Part shown: positions 22,443 to 31,274 of the stretch, one piece after another | Position numbering within the stretch: position 1 is the first letter of the stretch | Layout: every line of letters starts with the position of its first letter | The notes under the pieces: model-generated | What the model was told of the DNA's origin: nothing | Database searches by the model: none | Seen by the model: the letters and a program-made list of their open reading frames with translations, nothing else | NCBI GenBank assembly: GCA_000226015.1 | Contig: JH154090.1 | Span: 1,528 to 42,799, forward strand | Direction of reading: 5' to 3' | DNA: 41,272 nt | Origin: Mnemiopsis leidyi | Taxonomy: Eukaryota > Ctenophora > Tentaculata > Lobata > Bolinopsidae | Made by a program: the position numbers and the translations under genes

Positions 22443-25400
22443 GTAAGTGAGGTTTGACTTTGACTATGACTTCTTTCATAGCTTAGTTATTGATCTCCTT
22501 CCCTATATATTACAACAGCTTGTCCATCGGATACAACAGCAGTAATTAGTACCTATCATATTGTCAACTTGAAAGGAAGGGAAGTTTCGATTTATGTATT
22601 GTCATGGCCATTGTAAAGCTGTACCCGATATGAAGTAAGGTAATTCGACGGTAGTGTAAGTTCCATTTCATATCTCTGGCGTGCGTTGCTATGAGGTAAT
22701 TGCCGTCTTTCACGCTCCGTCTTGTATAGAACTGTGTGAAATCTTTATTTTACCCTTCTTTGATCGTGGCAAAATGTTTGGATTATTCAGATTGGTCGTG
22801 TCCCCACTTTATCTGATCTTTTCTCCTCCATACATTCTGAAAGGTACGTTATTGAAGATTTAGGACTTAGGAGTGGTAAATCTGTTAAGAAGTTAAAGCT
22901 GCGGAAGAATTGGGGTTTGAGCAATTTGCGAAATAATGGGTTTTTAGGCTTTGTTAAAAACAACCGTCAAAGAAAATTTACTCGGCTCTTTGGTGGTAAC
23001 GGGATTGTAGTAACTCTATGTAATGGAGTAATGGTAATAAGTAATCTGGACAGATGGAAGTGCCTGTAGTCTGTGCGTCAATGTATCATGTGACTGCAGA
23101 TATGTGTAGACTGTAGTTGTTAGCTGTAACATCCATTGTTGCCAGTGTCTTGTTAGTTTTATCTAGGTTTAATGAGAGGCAAGTTCAATTAATGTTTGAC
23201 GTGATATAACTTGAAACATGAACCGTTCTCGTTTTCACTTCTTGGATTACGCTTCTCATAAAATTAGCTGAACTTTAGTGTTTTTTTTGTATTTCTGAAG
23301 TATGACTGACATTCTAGATTTCAGAATTACTGCTGCTAGTATTAGTCGACGTTTTTGTCCTACGTCCTTAGTCATTATTGCTACGTCCTTAGTAATAATT
23401 CAAATACCTTTTTTTTATTTCCTGTATCTCTATTCTCTACATATTTCTGCAGAACCTTTTCCGATTCATCACTATTTCTGCGATGGTTTATCCTTGGCTG
23501 GTCGAATAGTGTTGTTGTTAAAAGTAATGCATTATTATTCATTCGTCCATGAAAATGGCCGCATGGCCAACACACAAAGAAAATTGTTAATGGTCATAAG
23601 ACATTATTATCATGTGAGAGCATTTATCACTTTTCTACGTAAACTTGATCGCGTTGCTGTGGAGTCTTTCGCCTTCTTTGTGCTTTTAACATGTCGTGTT
23701 TTAAATTTAGCAGTCAAAATTTTCTTAAATCGAAATAAACTTGCGCATTATGCGAACTGGTTATGTAGGGTCAAGGTCAGCGCATTAGTGATTAGGCGAA
23801 CTGGTTATGTAGGGTCAAGGTCAGCGCATTAGTGATTAGGCGAACTGGTTATGTAGGGTCAAGGTCAGTCATAATAATGGCCGATAATAGCAAATTGCAC
23901 GCTGCCAGGCGAGCTTGTGTGCGTATCTCAGGAAGTGTGCTCGACCATCAGTCCGGACGATAATATCTCACTTCCCGACGTCTCACATTGCAATATGATT
24001 ACAAGAACACGTCACGTGCCTGTAAAGTGTATACCACGTGACACTTCTACCTGTCAACCTAGGTCAGACTTTAGATGAAGAGTGAGGGACCTGGCTCGTC
24101 CTTTCTCCTGGGGATCATCATTACGGTACGAGAGTGCAACAAGTGTAGCCATATTTGCATAATTACTGCAGCGTTGTCGAGCTGCCGTAGTAACGGGTTC
24201 TGTAGTAACAAGTGTCGATCTACTCACTCTTTTAGCTCATTATCTTGTCAGACAGTTGTCACTCACTCTTATTGTACATGATATGCGGCATCTGGGTTGT
24301 CCTAGAATAAGCTCGGCTGAATTAAAGTTATATATAAGTTCACATAGACTTTCAATTTCCTGAATTCTGGATATGTTGAAGTTCCTTTTCCTACATGCGA
24401 CTTCCATTCTTTCCTTCCATTAGATCAGTCATTATGACGTCATACAAAACTAGGAGCCTGCATAAGAACTCTGACTAATTTGACTGACTTCAGGTTGTGT
24501 TCTTGACTTGAGGCTCTCATTACTTGCTCAGCTGCTGTCTTACACTACTTTCTTGTTTACTGCTCTCCAGCCTTTAGTGTACACAACGAACCTTGCTTTA
24601 GTAACCCTGTTTAAGTAACATACATCGTTGACCTTTAGTAAACTTGGCAATTCTTTAGTAACCACTAGTTACTTTCATTTGGCATCTTCTAGCAACCTAA
24701 GATAACTTTTATGTGGAGAAATTTGTACTTATACAGTTCTAATAAAGTTACAATAGTTACCGGAAGGCAATAGTTACCGGAAGGCAGATGTCACGGGTCA
24801 CCATGTCAGATGTGGAATAAACCTGCGTGTGTTCAATGAACACTGTTCATGTGTAACTCTATAATTAGATTCTATCGAACCATGATTTTCTATCCAGTGT
24901 CTTTTCTGACACCTTTAGAGCAATTTGTCACGCATAACCTGCACCTAGTGCTTACAAACGTGGTTTCGCGAACTGAGATGACAGATTACAAAATTGTCTC
25001 GCCACTAAGCTTTAAATTTCCAACAAAAGCACGTGACAACACCACGAATGCATAGTATCTTAAAAGCTTCCAGAACAAAAGACGAAATATGTGTTATCCG
25101 AACCGTACGTCTGATAACTGCATTATACAGTAGTTTTGTTCAAGTACAAGTCGATGACGACCAAATTTGGATCACGTGACACACAAGAGAGATCACGTGA
25201 CAACAATACACTGCCTGGAGTGTATTGTGAGGTCATTCTTGATGTTTCTGGCGTATCATGAGACCTCATCACCTACAATTCTTGGTTTGAGACGCTCTTA
25301 TATTTAGACGTTTGCAAAGGTTAAATAATTACCCTTACTCTATGATTAGGTAAAGATAGTAGTTTGTCCAACGTGTTATCTACATTATCCAGCGTTGTCT

Positions 25401-28400
25401 GCAAACTAAGTACTTGTTAAATTACCTCTCAATACGCGTGTTTTCCGGTCCGTCACCCGCTAGGTTGTTTCTGTGTAGAAAGTCGCTCGAATTGGTTCCC
25501 GTTTTAAACCGTGATGTTGATAATTGACATATTGCAAGGATTAAGTGAGGCTGAAAAATGGTTGGTAAAGTTGGAAAAGTCCGGTATAAAATCAAAAACT
25601 TCCAATACAAACTAGGCAACAAGTCAAAGAAAGGTAAATTGGATATCAAATTGTGCTTCCCTTTTCAATTGGTCATTTGAAGGCGTTTTTTCGTTTTCAA
25701 AAAGGGATACCGTGATCATCAGAATTATTTTATGTCATTTAGAACCTGATACAATTGTTCTGAGTTTTAATACTTTCTATTGCAATTGGTAATCATATGA
25801 TTTAATGTTATGCTGATGATATGCTACTAGTTTTCAGGGCGTCCTTGTCGAAGAGAAAGAGTATAACCAGAAGGAACCCAAACTCTACACAACTCAGTCA
25901 GTTCTTTAAATCTTTGTTTTATCACATTTCAACAGTTTGTTCTCTAATCTAAATCTACAAAATGTTTTATTTTATATAATTACAGTTCGTTCTTTGATCT
26001 TACTGCTTTGTTCTAGTTCATTTTAGGCAGTCACATAGTTCTTTAATCTTAATACCAAAACTTCTTTTTCATTGTGACACGGGTAATATTAGAATTAACA
26101 ATCCAATCGTATAATTGCAGCCTGATAATGATAATATCTAAAAATCTACGTACCTTTAGCTTTGCTCTGACTACTGAGACTACAGAGTACATCGCAGTTT
26201 GCACGTGCATTCTGCACTGAAGTGGTTCTGCAATATGCGACCATGATCCAATACGTAGTTTCTATGATGACTTGATCACGATTAACGCTTACCAGAACCT
26301 CATAATGCAATGAACCAAGTAAAGCTGGCTTGCGTGTATTTGCAGATAGCAGTTAATCAGGTGACCTGCAATACCTCCATTAATCATCACGTTATGTGCG
26401 ACCCTATCATGTAAACAAATACCTCAAATTCTTAACAAGCCACACGTCACTGTTGATTAGTTTCATAACTACATCTCTGATTCTATGTTCGAAAATCTGG
26501 GCTCTTTTCATTTGTAGAGAAACAAACTGTTTTGGAGGCAGATTTTTTCGCTTTAAATCACGGGCGTCGATTTTTAAACATGTACGTGTTCAATTAAACT
26601 AGTTTCACGATCATTCACTACTCAGCTTTAAGTACTCATCAACTTTGATCTCAAAATTCAACTTGAATATGAACAGTCTGGTTTAAGTCTGGCTGCAGCT
26701 GTAGTCAAGTTGAACTAGTTGGTCTATTAACTTGATCCACCACTAGATTCAATTCCTTTGAGCGTTCTTCTTCCATCTTTTAGATGTTGCGTTAAAACTC
26801 AGTTTTTATCTCAGTTTTGACAGCCTGTCTGAGTGCTGGATCCGTAGTAACATATTACAAAGACAACTGGTTTCGAATTCCAGTCATAGTTGGAGTTTTG
26901 TTTCTGTGTTACATCCAGGTATTGCATATTTTAACCTGAACTTCAACTTCTAATGAATATTATGGTAGTAGGTGATTTTACCTTATTTAGTCAATCAGCA
27001 TCTTCATTTCCCTCTAACAAGCTAAAACTTTGGTGTTTCTGCTTCTGACATATTCTAACGTTCGTGCCTCGTAGCTAGCTTAGTTGCTTTCTCTGTTGTA
27101 TTAACTGAGTTCTATTTCATCGTTCTAGTTCTACAAAACAAGAAAACGTGAAGAAAAACGTCTGAAAGCCCTGGCTGCAAATCCCGCCGAAGTTGAAGTA
27201 GATGATTATTTAGTAAGTGTTCAGCTCAGTGATCTTGTTCTCTCTAATTCTTTGTTCCATCATTTACTGACAACCTGCCGTGATTAACAATTACTTTGAT
27301 GATGTAACATTAGACCCTACCGTAACCTGGAGAGCAAGTTTTCAAATTTAATAATCACTGTGCTATTCTCTTGTTTTTACGCAAATTATACCATCATCTA
27401 TTCTAGGCATACTTATACCAGTTCCTGCCACTGAGAACGGGATCTCGAGTAGTTGGGTTTGTAGGAGAAAGGGAGCTCCCGCGCCCCGTACTTAACCCCA
27501 TACTTAACCTTTACTGCTGGTGAGTGGAGTTGATAGAGTTAAATCGTACAATATCATTGAAATCGTTAATGTTTGTCGGGGAAGTGAGGAAATTTGTATG
27601 AAATTTTTGATTATCATGATCATTTAGATTTTCGATACACTCTTAGCTGGATATTATATCTTATACCTATGGGCTAGCCTTTGTCTTTCTATCAGGTATT
27701 TCAACGTAAATCTAGAGGAAGCAGTTCAGGAATCATTAGACGCTTATCGGACTCTTGGAGACTTCTTCCAGAGGGAGTTGAAACCAACTGTTCGACAGAT
27801 CGATACTGAATCACCCTTGGTAGGTTCACGTACATCTAACGTATATCTAACGTATATGTTATGTCTAACGAAAACATGATGACTTATCTTCCTCCTGCAA
27901 TGATTTAAATCTAGGCTCTCTATGTTATAGATATATGTTACAAACATGTTACAGACATGTAACAGACGTGTTACAAATGGTTCCCGTCGTCCTGCCCAAG
28001 AACATCGTGCCCCACGACATTTTTTCCTATATATTTGGCCCCAGTGACCCTAACCCAAACCCTAACCCTTACCCGAACCCTAACGAAGTTGTTTGTTGTG
28101 GAGCAGTACTTCACTGGGGCTGAATCTCTTGGTTAAAGTGCTCTGTTACAGACATGTTACAGACATGTTACAGGGTGGCCGACGTCCTGCCACAGAAAAT
28201 GATGCCCCAGAGATTTAGCCCCAGTGACGCCCTGCTCCACAAAAGGCAACTTCGTTAGGGTTAGGGTTAGAGTTGGGGTCGCTTGGGCCAAATATACGGG
28301 AAAAAAATTGTGGGGCACGATGTTCTGGGGCAGGACGACGGGAACCATGTTACAGACATGTTACAGACATGTTATAGATATGTTACAGACATGTTATAGA

Positions 28401-30717
28401 TATGTTACAGACATGTTATAGATACGTTACAGACATGTGGCACACATGTTACAGACATGTTACACAATATCCTCCTCAGGTTATACCCTGCGATGGAAGA
28501 GTCCTGCACTACGGTAAGTGTGAGAACGGAGTAGTTGAGCAAGTTAAAGGAGTCAGATACCCGGTGGAGCGGTTCCTGGGCTGTCATCCACAACTTTCAG
28601 GTATCTACCCTTACATGTTTGTGTTTTCTCTCTAGTTTTTCTTATCAAACGATATTTTTCTTAAGTCCAGTGAGAATTAAGACAGACATCTGGATACTGG
28701 AAAGTGTTCACATAGAGGCGGTAAACAACTAAACAATCTTAAAACTTCAGACGCGGAGTCTAACGATTTGTTTTACTGTGTGTTATACCTGGCTCCTGGA
28801 GACTACCACCTGTTTCATAGTCCCTGCTCCTGGACTGTTGATAAAGTTATTCATTTCCCTGGTATGTTGTTGTTGATGTTTCCGCTTTGCGAAATAAACA
28901 TTTTTCCCGAAAAAAATTTACCACCGTAATGTATCTTTTCATATTTTTAGAGCACCATTCGGGAAAATAATTGTTCCATTTATAACAATTAACAGAAACC
29001 ATGGCAACAACAACCTCCAACAAGTTCAACTTAATTCACAGGAACATTGATGTCAGTAAACCCGTCGGTCTGTAAGTTAGTACCAAACATACTGACACTG
29101 AACGAGAGAGTACTTCTGTCTGGTACCTGGAAACATGGCTACTTTTCATACACCGCTGTTGGAGCTACTAATGTCGGCTCTATAAGGATAAACTTCTTGA
29201 AGGTATGTTGGCGGTGCACCCCTCCTCCCCCAGTTACGACATTGAGTGCCCCTTTTTGACAGCGACTATTATAATGAAGTTCATAGTATGCCCATATAAT
29301 ATGTTAAGAGAAAAAGTTATCTTGGCCGCCACGAGCACTCAAAACTTTCCAGCTTTTATCTGTTTTTCAGTGTTACATTGGTCATTGTAAAATCAACACC
29401 TCCCGGTTTAATTAGAAATGCATTATGCAGTGACAAGAGCTACTTATTATCAGGATAAGATCAAGACAAACAAGGGATTTTTGAGTTTCGAGAAGGACAC
29501 GGAGATTGAAATTGAACCAAAACAAGACATGTCACGTGGAGAGATGGTTGGCGGATTTAACTTCGGATCTACCATAGTCCTCATGTTTGAAGCTCCCAAA
29601 TCTTTTGAGTTCAATCTAAAGGGTTAGAGGAATCTAAAATTTTACTGTTTCTCCTTTCTCTGTAGTTGTTTTTCATGTTTGTGATATCATCACGTTGGTT
29701 TATAGGGGTTCTAACAAACGTAATTCAGATGTAATTTAACCACCACAAAACGTCTGAAAATAATCATATCTGATTTGAACAACTGCCTTGTTTTATGATA
29801 TCAGACACCTATAACGACGCCGACCTTTGCTGCTCCACTTATAACTCCAAGTTAAATACCTTCACTTATAACTCCACTTATAACTCCACTTTATAATGAC
29901 TCCACTTATAACTCCACTTATAACTCCACTAGAGTTATAACTCCACTAGAGTTATGACTCTACTAGATACCTCCACTTATAACTCCACTCGTAACTCCAC
30001 TTTATAATGACTCCACTTATAACTCCACTTATAACTCCACTTATAACTCTACTTATAGCTCCACTTTTAACTTCACTTATAACTCCACTTATAACTCCAC
30101 TTATAACTCCACTTTATAATGACTCCACTTATAACTCCACTAAATGCCTCCACTTATAACTCAACCTATAACTCCACTTATAACTCAACCTATAACTCCA
30201 CTAAATAACTCCACTTATAACTCCACTTGTAACTCCACTTGTAACTCCACTTTATAATGACTCATTCTCCATTGCAGCTGATCAGGTGATCCGACTGGGG
30301 AGTGCTCTAGGACAACTGCCTGACTGTCAGGAAGAGACCCCTTGTGAAGAACTAGCCTTCCAGATTATGGGGGAGATTAAAGACACTTTTAATGATGTAG
30401 TCAATGAAACGCAAGAAAAATTGAATGATGTAGTCAATGAAACGCAAGAAAAATTGAATGATGTAGTCAATGAAACGCAAGAAAAATTGAATGATGTAGT
30501 CAATGAAACGCAAGAAAAGATCAGTGACGTTGTTAATGAAACGCAAGAAAAGATCAGTGACGTTGTTAATGAAACGAACGTGACTTTTAATGATGTTGTC
30601 GTTGAAACTCAAGAAACTTTCAATGAAGTCGTTCATTCGATTTGTGATAAGCCTGATGATTTGATATCATCAGACACCATTTTTAAATCTGATTCGGCTA
30701 AAAGTGAAAGTTTGTGA
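22229..30717 (+). CDS. PISD: Phosphatidylserine decarboxylase proenzyme with C-terminal 11-mer repeat tail
   Basis: PISD decarboxylates phosphatidylserine to phosphatidylethanolamine at the mitochondrial inner membrane. Exons: first exon 22229-22442 (or 22774-22843 or 25558-25633), then 26815-26918, 27129-27212, 27407-27519, 27696-27819, 28480-28600, 28751-28861, 29042-29202, 29454-29622, 30278-30717. Phases join throughout, giving 546 residues from the first start, against 409 in human. An in-frame alternative acceptor at 26803 would add four codons. Visible features, numbered on that form: one transmembrane segment (about 91-106), catalytic Asp in PCDGR (218), GDYHLFH with both conserved His (273, 276), the GATNVGSI block, and the self-cleavage motif as FGST (Ser383, usual form LGST). 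Cleavage before this Ser makes the beta chain and the pyruvoyl alpha chain. After the normal family end (LGSALGQL, about 414) the protein continues for about 130 residues, including seven 11-residue repeats. Confidence 0.93.
22774..22843 (+). CDS. PISD: PISD candidate first exon B: hydrophobic N-terminus
   Basis: Codes [20 protein letters not shown] and three more residues, then a donor (ggtacgtt), also in phase 1, so it can join exon 26815 in frame. The hydrophobic stretch interrupted by Pro resembles lipid-droplet hairpin segments; human PISD is known to have a lipid-droplet isoform made by alternative N-terminal exons with a hydrophobic motif. The frame is open upstream to a stop at 22657, but the first ATG is here. 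No transcript evidence; a chance ATG plus donor cannot be excluded. Confidence 0.4.
23302..23832 (+). CDS. Long open frame of 176 codons, unassigned
   Basis: An uninterrupted ATG-to-stop frame of 176 codons, the longest in the window apart from the large E2F exon. I recognise no family. The product would be hydrophobic and basic, with clusters of Phe, Leu, Ile, His and Tyr, and a hydrophobic segment near residues 23-48 ([20 protein letters not shown]). Its last codons run into the 44-base tandem repeat at 23753-23868, which argues against long conservation. It lies inside the PISD first intron on the same strand. A pyrimidine tract ending in AG (CTGAAG) comes right before the ATG. It could be an orphan gene, an extra PISD exon, or chance. 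Confidence 0.2.
   Translation: MTDILDFRITAASISRRFCPTSLVIIATSLVIIQIPFFYFLYLYSLHISAEPFPIHHYFCDGLSLAGRIVLLLKVMHYYSFVHENGRMANTQRKLLMVIRHYYHVRAFITFLRKLDRVAVESFAFFVLLTCRVLNLAVKIFLNRNKLAHYANWLCRVKVSALVIRRTGYVGSRSAH
23753..23868. repeat. 44-bp tandem repeat carrying TCAAGGTCA
   Basis: Two full copies and a third partial copy of a 44-base unit beginning GCGAACTGGTTATGTAGGG. Each copy contains TCAAGGTCA (23771-23779, 23815-23823, 23859-23867), the extended half-site known for NR5A/SF-1 and ERR-type orphan nuclear receptors. It lies in the first intron of PISD. Confidence 0.8.
25558..25633 (+). CDS. PISD: PISD candidate first exon C: short basic N-terminus
   Basis: Codes [20 protein letters not shown] and five more residues (NKSKK), then a donor (ggtaaatt) in phase 1, again compatible with exon 26815. 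An in-frame TGA lies at 25552-25554, immediately upstream, so this ATG would be the true start and not an internal exon codon. The peptide has eight Lys and one Arg with no acidic residue. It could be a weak presequence or a cytosolic basic patch. Nearest of the three to the common exon (1.2 kb). Confidence 0.5.
27936..28476. repeat. 12-bp minisatellite flanking and interrupting a large palindrome
   Basis: Copies of CATGTTACAGAC occur in three blocks: about 27936-27976, 28143-28173 and 28344-28470, all in the PISD intron 27820-28479. The middle block lies in the loop of the palindrome annotated at 27977-28346. The last block ends just before the acceptor of the exon at 28480. Confidence 0.85.
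27977..28346. mobile_element. 370-bp near-palindrome (foldback element) with telomere-like repeats in each arm
   Basis: Reading in from both ends, the arms (27977 to about 28130, and 28346 back to about 28190) are reverse complements over about 150 bases with scattered differences. Both begin ATGGTTCCCGTCGTCCTGCC and include CATCGTGCCCCAC, ATATTTGGCCC, a run of CCCTAA-type repeats, AACGAAGTTG, TGTGGAGCAG and CACTGGGGCT. In the left arm the repeats read CCCTAACCC; in the right arm GTTAGGGTTAGGG. No protein is encoded. It is probably a foldback transposable element, or an inverted duplication of a subtelomeric fragment. In PISD pre-mRNA it would form a long double-stranded stem. Confidence 0.85.
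29834..30260. repeat. 12-bp minisatellite in the last PISD intron
   Basis: About 35 copies of ACTTATAACTCC with variants (ACTAGAGTTATA, TTTATAATGACTCC) fill most of the intron 29623-30277 and end 17 bases before the acceptor of the last exon. It is unrelated in sequence to the 12-mer array of the earlier PISD intron. Confidence 0.9.
30388..30618 (+). repeat. PISD: Seven in-frame 33-bp repeats coding 11-residue units in PISD
   Basis: Unit consensus is [F/L/I][10 protein letters not shown]. The first four copies are nearly identical at DNA level; copies five and six begin ISDVV, copy seven is [11 protein letters not shown], and a partial eighth begins FNEVV. Hydrophobic residues recur at positions 1, 4 and 5 of each 11-mer, giving a continuous stripe on an 11/3 helix. 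Near-identity of the DNA indicates recent expansion by unequal exchange. Confidence 0.97.
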
Positions 30718-31274
30718 CCAACAGATTGAATTTCTAAATCGGTTAGCCGCTAGTTAAACATATTGCAATTCAGAAATTTTGTTGGATTTATTCATTTAGA
30801 TAAAGCAATGATGATTAATTCATTTAGATATAGCATTAATGATTTTTCAACTATTTCGGTCAATCATATTATTTATTTTTCTTAAATTCTTCTGCTAATT
30901 AAAAATCGTGGTGCAATACGGGTTTGGTACTTGACACTTTCCACTTGCTTTCTATTGACTGCAACTTGTCTTGTCGATAAACAAATTGATTAAATTGGGG
31001 AATCCCGACCTCAACCTCATTTCCAGGGGACTAATTTCTTTGTTAAGCTGTTTATTTTTACAGATTGTAATTAAACGCTAATTTGTGACTATTTCATTTC
31101 GTAATATAAATATTTTCATTGTTCATTTACAATATCAAAATTCAAATTATAAAAAACTAAGAAAAAATAGGAAGAACTTCTAATTTTTTGGGTTTTTAGT
31201 GCTAATTAGCATGTAAGTCACGTCAAGTCTCTCTAAAAGAATCATTCAATATTGCTGAACAGTATTTAAACTTA
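30718..31274. other. Spacer between convergent PISD and MDH1 genes
   Basis: Only 557 bases separate the two stop codons, so both 3' untranslated regions must lie here and may overlap. The DNA is AT-rich with ATTAAA-type signals but no clear AATAAA on either strand. A near-duplicate TTCATTTAGATA(A/T)AGCA occurs at about 30791 and 30820. Confidence 0.5.

Larger units (their letters stand above)
22162..25199. promoter_or_regulatory. Cluster of seven CACGTG E-boxes around the PISD first exons
   Basis: CACGTG occurs at 22162-22167, 22183-22188, 24013-24018, 24035-24040, 25030-25035, 25173-25178 and 25194-25199. Most are followed by AC, and four have the wider TCACGTG or CACGTGAC form of the CLEAR/M-box bound by TFEB/MITF and USF-type bHLH factors. 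The first is a 12-base palindrome. They bracket first exons A and B and lie just upstream of exon C. Binding is an inference from the motif only. Confidence 0.4.

Noticed and set aside
28256..28275. Possible true telomere or chromosome-end fusion
   Set aside because: The TTAGGG-type run is only three to four units, degenerate, mirrored in the other arm of a palindrome, and embedded in a gene. It is better explained as part of the repeated element.
28224..28421. Open frames rich in Leu-Gln-Thr-Cys-Tyr-Arg repeats on both strands
   Set aside because: These are translations of the 12-bp minisatellite and the palindrome in a PISD intron; the unit length keeps frames open.
27936..28476. CRISPR-like array
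   Set aside because: The repeats are 12 bases, directly adjacent without unique spacers, in an animal intron.
30352..30636. Minus-strand open frame of 94 codons across the PISD repeats
   Set aside because: It is the antisense shadow of the 33-bp repeat: a repeat length divisible by three keeps any stop-free frame open. No independent gene signal.
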